Assembly (NCBI GenBank): GCA_022813625.1
Contig: JAKLMB010000005.1
Coordinates: forward strand, 930,001-994,000
Reading direction: 5' to 3'
Length of the DNA stretch: 64,000 nucleotides
Source of the DNA: Aaosphaeria pasadenensis
Lineage: Eukaryota > Ascomycota > Dothideomycetes > Pleosporales
The notes under the pieces were generated by a model. The model did not search any database, was not told the origin of the DNA, and worked only from the letters and a program-made list of their open reading frames with translations. The translations under genes and the position numbers were made by a program. Position 1 is the first letter of the stretch. Each line of letters begins with the position of its first letter. Below, piece by piece: positions 9,989 to 22,679 of this stretch.

Positions 9989-12900
9989 TCAATCCCAATC
10001 ATCTGGTTCAGGCGTCCGCGAACTTCTCTTCTTTCCCTTGCTCCCCATCGGCCGACCTCGTGCTTTCTTTGGAGTGCGCTCGATTTGCGCACTGCCCTTT
10101 CTTTTCCTGTTACGCCCACTATTCGGCGTTTGCCCTCCTTTGTCGTCCTCGTCCGGAGTTTCATAGCCTTGCCCAGCCATGGAGAGCTCCTCGTTGGGAT
10201 CTACGTCGTCTTCTTTGATTGCGTGTTCCTTGTCCACATTGATAATGTCGGCAAGAATTTTGCACTCTCTCACCATGGCGTCTCGACTGTCCAGAGACTT
10301 CGTGATGGCGGGAATACGCTCGAGATATTCCTTTGGCGTGACGAGGTTGTTCCTAGATGCAGGCTTTTGTAAATCCTTTACAGTCAACTTGCCTTGAATA
10401 TTGTACTGGCGCCTGATCTGTGTGCGAGTCTCCCACATCATGTGCAGAATGATTGATGCAACAGTGAGTTGCCATAGACGATCATCGCTAATGGAGTCGT
10501 ATGGATTTTCTAGCTTCGGGAGGACGTCCTCCGTACCAGAGGTCACAAGCGGGACCTCGGGATGGTCTATTCCTGCTTGATCGAGTTTGGGTTCGAGACC
10601 AGGCTGAGGGAAGTCGGTTTCGATCGAAAGGGCGACCGCTGGACCGGTTTGCTTGAGGACAATGCTCTCGATGGTCGACAAAACATGATGAACATCGTCA
10701 GTCCGTGAGTAATCAAAAACTGCGAAATTTTCCAGGCAGAATTGAGCGAACTGGACAGATTCAGGCAAGGGACCTTTGATGTCCAACTTTGATAGATCAA
10801 AGTCCATTTCTCTGAACAAATTCGATACAAACTTCTTGAGCACCTTTCGGGAACCCTGTTTCAGGGCTTCAAAGAGAAGCTGCATCTTAGGTTTCATGGT
10901 TTTTTCCACGACTCCACGGTGGTCACTGAATACTTGGCCTTGGTATTTGAATGCCATCCGAACGGCTGAGACATATTCTTTCTCAAACATGGTTTCGTGA
11001 TGCAAGTGAATCTTTGTATGTTCAACGGCAGCCTTTTTGGAGATCACGGGATCAGGTGAAGTGCTTAAGGCGACAAGGGGTGGGCCGCATTCCTTGGGAT
11101 GAACCAAGCCTTGCCGACTGATGCTGACAATGATGTCGGTCGCGGAATGTGCCATGTCATCCGACTGTTCAAGTGCGCATCGGACGATGTTGTTGAGAAA
11201 GCTTTGAGCAAGATGCATCGTAGCCGCGTCATTATCGGTGGCAGCAAAAGAAGACTCTAGTCGTTCAGCCCCATGAATCGCTCCCTCGCCCACAGCGATC
11301 TCAGCACCTGTCTCAGATCGGTGCTCGGCGAGTGCAAGGAAATCGCGAATTTGTGTCAGCACCACGCGCATCAGTTCAAGATCTTCGTTGATGAAGGGTA
11401 ACCTGAAGGTTTTGTCGACATCTGCGCGAGTGAAATGCTTTGGATAGCGTTGGCAGATTTCTCCCAAGCTTCGCAGAGCCTGAGCTCGATAAACGGATTC
11501 CCATGGCTGCCGGGCGAATGGTAGTATTATATCAAGCAAAAGAACTGCAATTGAGGAGCCCTTCCACTTGCTGAGCTTCTCGATATGCTTCGGGTTGACT
11601 TTCTTCTGCGCTATGGCATTACGAGCTTGGGTGGCAATGATGGGTCTAAAAGCGTCTACGTGTTTGTCAAAATCACAAACTTTGCCGAAGACGCCGAGGA
11701 CGATCATAAGCCAAAGGATAGTCTTCATGTTCTTTTCCTCCATCGGCATCGAACTGTATGGTTCAAGAAAAGCTGCGGTAGACGCCATTTGAGTGAACAA
11801 TTTGTCTAGACCTGATTTTGATTTGCCTGGCTCTGCTTTGACGAGAGGACTGATCATCCAGAGACAGTGGGCCACATCGATCAAGGTATTCATCCACCTT
11901 GCTAGAGTCTCGCTAGCATCAGTAGCTTTCATGGCGGCCGCTGCTGCTTTCGCTTGTGCGGCAGTTGCGACTTCTTGTGCTTCGTCCGCAACAGTACCAT
12001 CCAGTGGAGCTGATGACTCACGCTTTCCCAGTCTGGCCACCTCAGATGCTTCGTGAGCTTTCGCTGCTTCGGAAGTGGCTGTGGCTTCGGCAGCTTTAGC
12101 GGTCAACATAGCTGCAGCGGTATTTGGTCCAATTCTGCTCACGACCTTCTGGAGGTTAAGGTGTACCTCCTTTAGAAAGACCTCCTGCAAAGATGGAAGA
12201 GAAGGGAAAACATAGCGGAAGATGACAATGGTTGGCTGGAAAAGAGCGAGGTCCTCAAAACTGTTGAGGTTCTTAACATATAGCTTAAGAAGCTGCACTT
12301 GCTCAGCTGTGAATAGTGCAGGTTTGATCTTGGCAAAGAAAGCCATCGCTTGCAGCATCCGAGATTGTGTCATTTCGCCAGTGGCCTGATCAATGCCAAT
12401 GACGCCTTCCAGAATGTCTGCCACTAGAGTCCTGCATGTCTGGAAATTTGAGCTTGCGTTTTTTGCATCAGTAGACAAAGAGCGACTGAAGAACGTTTCG
12501 AAAGCGCGAATGTGATCGGGGGTGCATTGTCGACCCTGGATTACCTGCACAGTATCCACAATGAGTGTTGCCCTGGTCTCTCGTTCCAGTTTCAGTTGGC
12601 TTTGATCTGATCGAGACGATACTGCAGATGAATTAAACCAGATTTCCTCCAGTGTCTGGCGACTCAGCTCCGCAACGGCCTTCTCTTCATCGAGTATTGG
12701 CAAAAGCAAACCAGTAGCGATCGTGAGCTTTTTGTCTTTGACTGTTTTGTCTTGCCTCGTAAGCCCAACATAGATATCTCTCAAGATTTTGATGGCCTTT
12801 TTCTTTGGCTCGTTCGAAGAATCGGTCATGACAGCAAGTATGCGTTGTAAACAAAAGCGCTCAAGAGACGGATCTTGCTCGAGACATTTCGAGAGCAGGT

Positions 12901-15894
12901 TGAGAGTGTTGGCGCGGACTTGGGGCGAACTGTCTGCCAGTAGTCCAGCGAAACGGCCGAACGTGTTTTCGTCTAGAGTTTGTGGATCCTTATCAATCAA
13001 AGCAGAGAGACTAGTGACCGCTCGAGATTTGATCTTAGCCGATTCGCTTTTGGTGTTCTGGATGAAACGATTGATCAAGGCAGGAAGATATATACAGAAA
13101 CGTTCCTGTAAAGATATAATCCCTGCTGCGAGTTTTGTTTCGTTCTCTGATGCATGGAAGGTACTAACGGGAAATTAGCGTCAGTCGAATACTAGAAGCT
13201 TGACCACTTACGAATCCGCTAGCAGCACTTTACTGTCCGTGGCTATCTTTTTCAGCTGCCGCTCGATTTCATTCAGAGTGTGATCTTGTGGCTGATCATC
13301 CTGGTCGCGGGGAAATGCTTGATAAAAGGTGTTCGCCCATGAGGTAACGTAGAAGCCACTAAGTGAAAGAAGATATGGGTCGCTTTTGCCAGGATGCGAC
13401 CCCTGGCCGTTGAGAAAATTTGGCAGCGATCGAAGAACTTCCGCGAACGGACCCTTCAATGATACAACATCGTGCTTGTTAATACCTGCTTTCAAGGCAT
13501 CGTCTGCTAGGGGTACGAGTCTGCTTGATGTATCCGACTGGGAAACATCAAGGCCCCTTTTGACATGCTTCAAGCGGTGTTTAAAATCGAGGATACCGCT
13601 ACCCATGCTTCCCATTACAGCTAATGCCATGTCCACGGCATTGACGCCATTGTCCTTCACATTATCCGCTATCTGAATCATGAGGACCAGGATTCTCTCT
13701 AGCAAGATTGATGCTGCGGGCCATTCGGGCGACCCTAGTACGTTGCAGAAATCTTGAATGAAGTAGTCCAGCAATATTCTGAAGGGTTTATCGCCAGACT
13801 TCGAGACACTGGACGCACGATTGACAAGATAACTGGCAATATACGAGGCTGTGGTGATGGCAGAATGCCATAAGTCCCGGATGGTAGCATCGAATCGTTT
13901 CTGGGGGCCCTTTGGCTTTCTTGACTTTTCAGCACCCGAATCTGCTTCCTCGTCGTCCGACGACTCATCCTCTGAAACGAGATCGTGGTCAGAGTGTTCG
14001 CCATCGAGCTGGCGAGAGGTTCTACTGGCCGCAGCCTGGACAAAGCGCATAAACAATGCAGATACCAGCATGATAGGTGCATCGCGCGCAGATTTGAACT
14101 GTCTAGCACTGGCACGTTTGTCGGGAAGCTTTTCCAAGTTGCTTAGGACCTCATTGTTGATAGATTCTCTTTGATCCGAGTGGAAAGCGAAGATTTGGGC
14201 TAAGACATCCATAGACTTCTGTCGGAAGTTCTCGAACTTTTGCATCGCCCCCAGTGCAGAATCAGAGTCCTTCTCACTGTTTTGGGCGAAGACAATATTG
14301 ATGGCCACCGACTCAAGCGGACTCAACGCCATTGCCGTTAATTTGACTTTCCCGACGAGAAGCGCCAGTAAACTAAGGTTACTTCCACTTAGCTGTAGAA
14401 CTTTGAGAACCTCTTTTCTTCGCTCGCGCGTAAATTCGAATATCTCCGGATCGGACGATGGCCGTGCATCAACAATTGGAAGTATGCATGACTCAAGGAC
14501 CTTCTTCAATACCCTGACTATAATCTGCACTAGATCTTCTGAGCAGGTACGTCGGCTATCGTAAGATTCGGTCATGGTCTGCAAGACCAACTTGCTGGCT
14601 CGCAGACCAGCTATCGCTCTCTGGATATGGCTGAGTGTTTCCTCTGCGTCACTAGTCGCGAGATAGAGCGATGAATGACTTGTTGCTGTGATCAGAGGCT
14701 CGCAGAGAGACTGGATTTGTAAGACCTGTTCCTGCGGTACCGAAGTGAAGCATCCAAGCTCGACAATGCCTGAGATAGCTTCAGAAAGTGTCGCAATAGC
14801 CTTGCTTCCTAGAACGGTCACATCTCCTTCATCGGTCGTCCAGGTGGCGAACAAGGTCGATTCGTCGGGATCATCCTTCTCAGCCGAAATCCTGTCAATC
14901 TCAATTCCAAGTTTCTGCAGCCTTCGCTCAGCGACTTCCCGCTCTTGTGGTCGCATAGCTGCTATTGTATCGTGGGATTGTAAAACCTGCTTCGACGTCG
15001 CACTGTTACCGTTTTCTATATTGTCGTAGCGCTGATGTTCTTCTTTCTTCTCTGATGGCAATTGGTTGACCACTACACTTGGTCCTACATGGCCAGATGT
15101 AGACTTGAAGGCTGGAGAAGGGGAGGGGGTAGGTTTCTGGTGCACAGGATTCAAGGCGTGCGCAACGTTCTGTGGAGTCTTAAAGCCTGCGCTAGATGGT
15201 GTTTGAGCCGAAACATGGACCGTATTTTGTCGCTGCTGAGCTCGAACCGACTGAGGGTGTGTTGATGGACGCGAGGTGCCTTGTTGGTACGCTATGTTCG
15301 TTTTATGTAGCAGCCTGGAAGCGAAAGGACTTAAGGTAGCTGTTTGAGTTGGTACAGAGCCGTTCGTAAAGTGAGACGTGGAGGTGTCGGGTGAAGGTGA
15401 CGCGAAATGCTTGAGAGATTTGAAGTTACTGTATGCGCATTAGTGAGATGGCCTTCACTGCGAGAACAGTTCGACGGATTGGTAGTCCTACAATTCGGAG
15501 AGCTCATCCGGGTTCAGGAGGTGCTGGAGCTGTGCCATCGTATCATGAACATGACGAGAGGCGCCAGGATTCTCTAAACCTTTGCCCAGGGCCTCTAAGG
15601 CTCTCTTTCCTGCAGTCTGTTGCTCCGGTGTCAAAGTCGTGGGTGGAGTAGGAGGTGTCGTCGATGGGTATGGGATAACGTCTACTAGGTTATAGATTGA
15701 TTAGTATATGATCATATACATGTTTACTTAAACGCCTCCCGCGCTGTGGCTCACTGGCACGTACCTGGCGAGAAGGGAATTATTGAGGTGAACGGGGAGT
15801 ACGGGAGGGCCTCGTGGACGGTAGGAGGGCGAAAAGGAATCCCTCCTCCGCTGGCATTGTGCCAGTTCCCGTCGACACCGTTCATATGAGACAT
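9989..15894 (-). CDS. SCC2: Sister chromatid cohesion protein Scc2/Mis4 (cohesin loader, NIPBL family)
   Basis: Large HEAT-repeat protein that, with Scc4/Mau2, loads cohesin on chromatin in the nucleus. Minus-strand exons, in coding order, are 15894-15765, 15681-15492, 15428-13212 and 13163-9989, with introns of 83, 63 and 48 bases; the phases all agree and give about 1,903 residues. The start is MSHMNGVDGNWHNASGGG. The first 330 residues are Pro/Ser/Thr-rich and presumably bind the Scc4 partner. The rest is alpha-helical HEAT repeats, including the hallmark NTLNLLSKCLEQDP region. The tail is basic (GRNRKRKGSAQIERTPKKAR), a likely nuclear signal. The second donor (GTAGGA) is weak, so that junction is the least certain. 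Confidence 0.9.
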
Positions 15895-16345
15895 TTTTGT
15901 ATGTAGGCCGGTGTCATTGACAGTCTACTATTCGTATGCGTTCGTCGTGGTTTTGAATGAATCGCTTCATAAGAGCAGCCGGGTAAGCGTTGCGCGGGTC
16001 AAAGGTGAAGGCGCGATCGGGACGGCGAAGGTGTGACACGGCACATGGTCAGTGAAGACGAGCAGAGGCACGACAGAACTTTCAATAGAATAAGACAGCT
16101 AGCTCTTCTGCATCTATCACGTAGGGATACAGATGGTGGGTTGGATCAAACATGGGATTCTAGCATGGTTCCTGGTATACTTTCGCGCCCGACCGCCTGC
16201 CGCTTTCATGCAGCATTGGGTCTTGGCACGCTTTCCCGCTCGCGGTATCACGCCGTGACCCGTCACTTTTTTTTCGACAGCTCGTCGCAAGTCTATTTAC
16301 ACTCCTGCACTTTCCCGGCATTAACATAAAGGAAAAACTCCAACA
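15895..16345. promoter_or_regulatory. Divergent promoter region of SCC2 and RPA12
   Basis: About 450 bases separate the two divergent start codons. The sequence is moderately GC-rich with no TATA box obvious. No other gene seen. Confidence 0.45.
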
Positions 16346-16824
16346 ATGGCAGCCATTGGATCTCTCGTTTTCTGCACAGACTGTGGTAATCTCCTTGACG
16401 GCAGTGCCGGCAAACAAAATGCGATCCTACTCTGTGCGGTGTGTGGCGCGTCTTGCAAAGGTACGTCTGCGTCGGTATTCCACATCTAAATCCAGACAAA
16501 TCTAATGGCTTCACCTGAAGACACTTCCTCCAAAGTTATTGTGACCCAATCGAAGCCCGACGCATTCCCTTCACCACTTCGCGCAAAGAAGTCGGAGGTA
16601 CAAACCATCAACGAGGACGACATGCAGACTAATGCTGTTATCGACGAACCGTGCCAAAAGTGCGGCAACCCACAAGTGCGCTTCTATACACAACAACTCC
16701 GCAGTGCAGACGAAGGCTCTACTGTGTTTTACGAATGCGAGAAATGTGGACACAAGTATGGCATCTCTTCATCACTGACCATTCAATTGCGCTTACAACT
16801 ATTAGATGGAATACAAATAATTGA
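16346..16824 (+). CDS. RPA12: DNA-directed RNA polymerase I subunit RPA12 (A12.2)
   Basis: Small zinc-ribbon subunit of RNA polymerase I, which makes rRNA in the nucleolus; its C-terminal ribbon supports transcript cleavage, like TFIIS. Exons are 16346-16460, 16521-16755 and 16806-16824, giving 122 residues, the usual length. The N-terminal ribbon has cysteine pairs CTDC and CAVC; the C-terminal ribbon has CQKC and CEKC. The last exon is only 19 bases; splicing it in completes the ribbon as CGHKWNTNN, as expected for the family, whereas reading through the 50-base intron gives an unrelated tail. Convergent with LIA1, with only about 66 bases between the stops. Confidence 0.93.
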
Positions 16825-16890
16825 ATGTGCCGCTGTACTTTCTTTTTAGACGAATTATATCATGAACTCTATGGGTGTATCACTCCAGAT

Positions 16891-17950
16891 CTATGCCGCT
16901 GCGATCGGGTTGCTCTCGGGCACAATCGCATATTCAACCTCGCCGTTCTTCTCGAATTCTGCCATGTCCAGAGCCACGATAACGCTATCGCGAACAACTT
17001 GCTCCGGATCGTTCAGAAACTTCCTCAGGACATCTTCGACTCCTTCTTCGTCACCAAGGCTTCCCAACGCCTCTGCGGCCTCATGGCGCACCATGCTCGC
17101 CTCTTTGGTATCACTCAGGGTCTCGACTAGGCTAGGAATGGAAGCAGGATGTGACAACTGCCCGAATACGAAAGCGATCTCATGACGAAAAAGGGCGGAT
17201 GGATCGCTGAAGCCTCGTGCAAGTGCCTGAACTGCTGGCACTGCAGTCGGCAGATCAGGTGGCGAAGATAGATCTCGGAGCGCAAACATGGCTCGGTAGC
17301 GATGGAATAAAGGCAAAGAAGTGTCTAGGAGGGTTTTCTCAAGCTCCGGGATGGAAGGCTTTTCGGAACTCTGTGGCAGTGGTGGTGCTGGATCGATGGA
17401 TGTGAAATCGCTAGTACAAATGTCAGCGCATACGATCCTTTCCAAAATGTTGCGTTTGCGCGCCATACCTTTTCTTCAACTGTTCATGCTTGCTCTGTAG
17501 GCCATGCTCCCACTCAATTCGATCGACGGCAATGTCACACGTCTCTCTCACCACGTCAACTTCCTCAACATCGTCTCGGAGCTGCTTGAGAAGCTCCAGG
17601 CTGTTCTTGTCTCCCAGTGCTGCCAGTGCTTCAGCGGCTTCGTGACGACACATTGCGTCCTCCTCTTTGTCTTCTAGAACATGTCGGAGTGGTGCAATCG
17701 CGGCATCATGGCGGGACTGTCCGAGGCAGTAAGCCAACTCGTGCTTCAGGAGTGCGGAGGGCGATATGAAAGCCGCAGCGATCGCATCGATGGCGGGCAC
17801 TGTTTGCTCGGTGGGAGGTTGGAGGGATGCAAGATACTTAAGAGAGAACAATGCGCGGAACCGACGTGCGAGAGGCTCTTTCTCAGAAGTTATGATCTTG
17901 CGAAGGGTAGTAACTTGAGAGTCCCCTGCGAGGGAGTCTGTGGCGGCCAT
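16891..17950 (-). CDS. LIA1: Deoxyhypusine hydroxylase (HEAT-repeat di-iron enzyme)
   Basis: Catalyses the last step of hypusine synthesis on translation factor eIF5A, hydroxylating deoxyhypusine in the cytosol. Exons in coding order are 17950-17469 and 17410-16891, with one 58-base intron, giving 333 residues. The protein is two halves of HEAT repeats, each bearing two His-Glu iron ligand motifs: KHELAYCLGQ and CRHEAAEALAALGD in the first half, FRHEIAFVFGQL and VRHEAAEALGSLGD in the second. All four are intact, so the di-iron centre should form. The start MAATDS is the first ATG of the frame. Confidence 0.94.
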
Positions 17951-18653
17951 CTTTGTGGTTATTCGGTGGTTTGCGAATTGTTGGGCGATTCTGGTTGTTC
18001 GATGGGGAGTACGATTTTCAAAAAATGTTCACCCCACTAGATCAGCGAGATCCATATTATCTTATCAGATTTGTGGCTCTGCACGTGACCTATTGTCTTC
18101 CCCCGGAAAATAACATCGTGTACAAGTAATTAAACCACACCGCCTTTCCTGATCATAACTACGCACCCCTTTTGTCCAAACTATGTATTCTATGAGGAAC
18201 TCATATGTTTACCTGTTTCCCTCAACTCCTTATTGGGTAAAAATGTATAAAAAACGTTATGTCACTAGGGGGATTGGACACTCCCTGGAATAATAGTCGA
18301 TGCAGGGGTAACCCCTCCTTCCCTTTAAGCGCCCAATCTACTCTAGCCATTCCCCAGCCACCTCAAGGCCTCGCCTCCTTTTCTCACGTGAACACGAGGG
18401 AATCTTGCGACAAAGGTCACAGACACCTTACTTTCACCTTCATCTTCACCTTCACTTCACCTTACGAACCACCCAGTATCCGTTCACGAATTAGACTATA
18501 ACGCCGCATCGGTTCATCCCTTCCGGGAGTATCTTTCCAACACAAATCCTAAACACCTTCTCCAACGCTATCCTCCCTGGCGCATTCCACGATAAACCTG
18601 CTTGGCCGACCACTTTGTTCGTGTTTCTCTTTCTCCAGCGTTCTCTTTCGGAA
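17951..18653. promoter_or_regulatory. Divergent promoter region with TTCACC-rich tract
   Basis: About 700 bases between LIA1 and the next divergent gene. It contains two CACGTGA motifs (near 18082 and 18386) and a pyrimidine-rich tract at about 18431-18471 made of repeated TTCACC/TTCATC units, a common type of core promoter tract in filamentous fungi. No transcript unit seen in it. Confidence 0.45.
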
Positions 18654-19939
18654 ATGGCTTTTCTGCGCGATGTCTCAACCCGGTTCTGGGAGTATGTAAG
18701 CCCGCGCAAGACGCAGCAGCGACGCGACAAGGACTTCAAAGCAAAAGTCTCCCCCTTGCCGCAAACCGCACGAAAGCAGACTGAGCGGTACGCGCAATGG
18801 GGTTCCCCGAAAATCAAGCAGGAGCGCGCCATTCTGGAGACCCCAATTCACGATAGTTCTATGAAACCCGTAGACCTACCTCCTTCTCCTCCACACTCTC
18901 TGGATCGACGGTCCTATAGCGACCTGGAGGGTGATACGCTTTTGGATGATTGCGCTGGGTCTCCAAAATCTTACAAAGAGGAAGATGGCTGGGATGCGAA
19001 TGAAGATACCTTTGTTGTCGACGATGATCGTTACGTACCGGAAGAAACAAAGGATACCGAAGAAGAGCGTTTGAGGAGGGACGAACAAGGCCAGCACCTT
19101 CGCAGCGCAGGGTGGACTGAGGATGCCATCTTTCTGTTCCAGAAACTAGGTATGAGAGGTTTCGAACCTCTTATGCCAGCCGATTGGATTGATGACTTCA
19201 AATCTTTACCATACGACCTCTTCACGAATAATCTTGATAAAGCTTTCATAAAGCCTGCTCTGGACCGCTCGGGAGCGAGCGCTGATTTCCATGGTACGTA
19301 TCTCTCACCCCATTCCAATCCACTTTCACTAACGCATCGACAGCTTTCAGAGCACTCGAGGAGCTTTTCCAGCTGGGAGGACGCGCACGTGACGCTATTC
19401 ACCAGAAAGCGGAGCTGCGCACTCCCGAGATCCTCATTCGCCGAGCAATTAGGAGTTACAATAAGTGGGCTTTGAAAGATGGCGGCGTCGACAACCTGTG
19501 GGGACAGCTTTCCCTCTTCGAAGTCGTCAGCGCCAGCACCACTACGTCGTCGGTCGAGATCCAGTCCAAGATGCGCAATCGACTCGAGCTATTAGCAAAC
19601 CGTTGGCACGAAGCCTACCGCTTGGCTGGGCTTCACAAAGATCCAGAAACCCCTATCAAGTCCTCCTTGGACGATTGCGCCCCTTTGCCGGACATTCCTA
19701 CGCTCTATGGAATCATTGCTTCTCACACCATTATGGCATTTGTGAGCTACGATGCCTCGGTCCCACAATCTGGACTTCGCACTGTTGCAATCTTTGATTT
19801 TGGCCAGGAAGGTTACGACGTTTGGAATGCTTTGGCCATTGCGATCTTCCTGATCCACTGCCGCAACCGCCTGATGGATCTCAAAGACTACCTGCCCCAT
19901 CCGGACGAACTCTCGAGCGAGAGTGACCCAGACGCGTAA
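18654..19939 (+). CDS. Conserved-looking hypothetical protein
   Basis: Family not recognised. Exons 18654-19293 and 19344-19939 (50-base intron) give 411 residues. The N-terminal 120 residues are basic then acidic and disordered. From about residue 120 the protein looks folded: QHLRSAGWTEDAIFLFQKLG, MPADWIDDFKSLPYDLF, and after the intron a helical region (FRALEELFQLGGRARDAIHQ). A hydrophobic stretch (IPTLYGIIASHTIMAFVSYD) and a second (VWNALAIAIFLIHCRNRLMD) sit near the end; they could be buried helices and are short for membrane spans. Coding is supported by clean splice sites and sustained protein-like composition. No function is proposed. Confidence 0.72.
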
Positions 19940-20782
19940 ACATGCTTTATGCGATGATCCGAAATTTTTCTTTTGTTTAAGGACGACGACAACTCATGAA
20001 ATGCACAGATGAGTGCAGGTACGAAATGCGATGAATGATAATGCGATGGAAGATTAGCGCCCTCGGAGGATTTTATGCTTTGCGTTATACCCCTATACCC
20101 CACACCTATTCCCCAATGACGTTTTAGTAACGAGACTGCCCGACGTTCCGATGATGGAATTCCCCCTTCTGACGTCCTTTTCTTGGATTTTGCGGTCTTG
20201 CTCTATGGACCAGGCGAAGTTTCAAATGAAATGCGGAACACAGTAAATAGTAAACTAAAAAAACCAAACATAAATACACTTTGCAGAATTATATTGCACC
20301 CAGATTACATTCATGAAAACGAGTGAAAGCGTTCCAGCGACCTAAAATGATTCATTGCAGGCCCTAAATTCTACATGGATCTTGCCTACATAATTGATCT
20401 GCATCATGCACTGTAAGCATTTAAAGTTAACAAAACTTACGGAGGACAATACGAGAAAATTTGTGGAGACAATGTACTTTGAAGTGACGTCGCCCTCAGA
20501 ATTAGAAGCATCATAGCAGAGAAAAACATTTCAAACGTCAAAGAATTTAAAGTAGTTCCATTGATGTTGTGAACCGAGTATGTACCAAGTGTTTGTGAAG
20601 TGGAAGGGCCATCAAAAGTAGCTCGAATGTTTCAGTGCGAAATGATAACATATAAAATGATAAAAGAGGATAAGCAAACACAATTTGAACGACAGTATCT
20701 TAGCAAAGATGCACCCATCCATTTAACTCCATCCTAATGATTCCTCGCTACTTTACAATGGCCAATTTAATAAGTACAAATC
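19940..20782. other. Intergenic between convergent genes
   Basis: AT-rich shared 3' region of the hypothetical gene and the isocyanide synthase gene. No gene, RNA or repeat recognised. Confidence 0.5.
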
Positions 20783-22679
20783 CTAATCAAAATGAATCCT
20801 CCACAACTCTCGATCGACCTGCGCCAGGAACGAACTCCTGGTGTGCATCGTAGATATATTGTCACTGACCAACAGATCACCCTTCTCCCACATATGCCAG
20901 TTGCACACTCTACGGTCGTGCAGAAGCGACTCTAGAATGTCGCAGATCTCCTGGTCGCCGTTCTCGATCTCGACATGCGTCGGGTCGAACTTTGTCTTCT
21001 CTTGCGGCCATCGCTCGTGGTATCTAATGCATGGTTGATCTGTGGACGGATGCTGCTGAATCAAGGGCAAGCGCCTAATGATCGCCTGATCGAACGAAGG
21101 GGTGCTGACGGAATATGTCAAGGAGCGAAGCTGGTCCACCGAGATGTGCTTTGGTAGATATTGGAAGACAAGCCTAGATGCCGAAAACAGAGTGTAACCA
21201 GTGTCCTTGGGGCTAGAAGTAACTGCAGTGAAGAATTGGAATTTGGGGGGCTGCGGAACTAGATCGTAGCTCCCGTCATCCCGTACATGCTTCTGAGTCT
21301 TGAACATGCCGTCGAAATGGAATGGCATCCACTCGGAACTCAGGACGTTGTTGAGTCCTTCCGTCTCAGCCCCTTGGTCTTTGACTTCTAGGACGAGCCC
21401 GAACTTCCATGGTGTTGGCTTGCCGAAATCGTATGATTTGGCAACAAACCTTTCGCGATCCCTGGTTTTTGTGAAGCCACGAAGGACGACGGGTGAGTTA
21501 AGTTCTGCAAGTTCACGGATTTTGAGTGCATCGACGTCATCGATGGTTGCAGACTTGGGTCCATTGGCGGGACGGACTAGGATTCCGCAAGGATACAACG
21601 GCTCGAATGTAACCGGCGTTGACTGCCAACTGTAGAGGCTTGACTTCTCGCGGAAATATGAAGGCTGCTTATTTTCGTAGACCAACTCCATGTCTTCCAT
21701 TGCTTCAAATGTTGTACGATGTCCAGCTAGCAATGTTCCGTCAACTTTGAAGGCGATAGAGCAGTGCCATGGTGTTATGGTAGTAGCGATAGGGAGAACA
21801 TTCACGGAGATCTTGTCTTTGCCGTTGGAAGGATGGATCGATAGGCGGATATGGTCGGGGAACCTGCTGCGTACTGCTCTTGCAAATGCGTCGCCCCGCT
21901 TCAGCATCGCCTTAGCAATTTTCGCAACGCCCTTCTTGAAACGACTTTTGGTACGCTCTTCGTCTATCGGATAGGTAGTTGCAAGATCCAGTTCAAGGAA
22001 CTTGAGATATCCGCAGTATGTCGTTCGCTTGTTGTCGTCAACCTCCAGGTCCGACCCTTCAGCCCAGCTGGTGGCTCCGAATTGGTTCATCAGACTCAGG
22101 CGCATGAAGGATGCGGCAGCAGTGTACGACATGTCATCTAGCTGTTCATCTATGCTCTTCAATGCTAGTAGATTTCTGAGCTGTGCAAACTGGATGTGTT
22201 TGTATCCTCGAGAGGCAGCAAGCTCTCGTAGCTTTCTTCCATAGTTCCAAACAACGTGGTCGGGAACACCAAGGAGATCTATGCTTATTAGCATGATATA
22301 GGTCAATGAGAATCTCTCATAACATACCATTGTAGACTAACCCGTCGGAAACTATGGTCAAAATAGCGCCAGGTTCGTAGATGTCCTTGATAGCAGCACA
22401 TAATCCGTTGAGATGTGCGAGAGCTACATCTTCACCCTTATCAGGCGAGGTCCCCAGTACCTTGTCTTTTGCATTGGGGCTCTTGAACGGGAAAGCTGGC
22501 ATGACCATGGGAACAGGCTGATCAGCTTTCACCGCAAGATAGATCATACCGAGAAACTTCAAAGCACCCTCATCGCTACAGTCCACGGCACCCTTTGGCA
22601 AAGGACTCCGATACCTGAGAATCGTATCGAGAATCTTGTGTGAAGTGGCCAGAACATTTACTTTCAGACTGTCAATCAT
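20783..22679 (-). CDS. Isocyanide synthase fused to TauD-like dioxygenase
   Basis: Two-domain enzyme of specialised metabolism. Exons in coding order are 22679-22328 and 22278-20783, with a 49-base intron, giving 615 residues. Residues about 1-310 are the DIT1/PvcA isocyanide synthase domain, seen in MPAFPFKSPNAKDKVLGTSP, DKGEDVALAHLNGLC and IVSDGLVYNDLLGVPD; this family converts an amino acid to its isonitrile using ribulose-5-phosphate carbon. Residues about 330-615 are a TauD-type Fe(II)/2-oxoglutarate dioxygenase: FHFD supplies the HxD ligands (His 438, Asp 440), and MHTR the distal His 596 and Arg 598. Both active sites look intact. ATG 22679 was chosen because the frame further up has no ATG before a stop; a TATA-like stretch lies near 22862. 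The substrate amino acid cannot be read from sequence. Confidence 0.9.
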
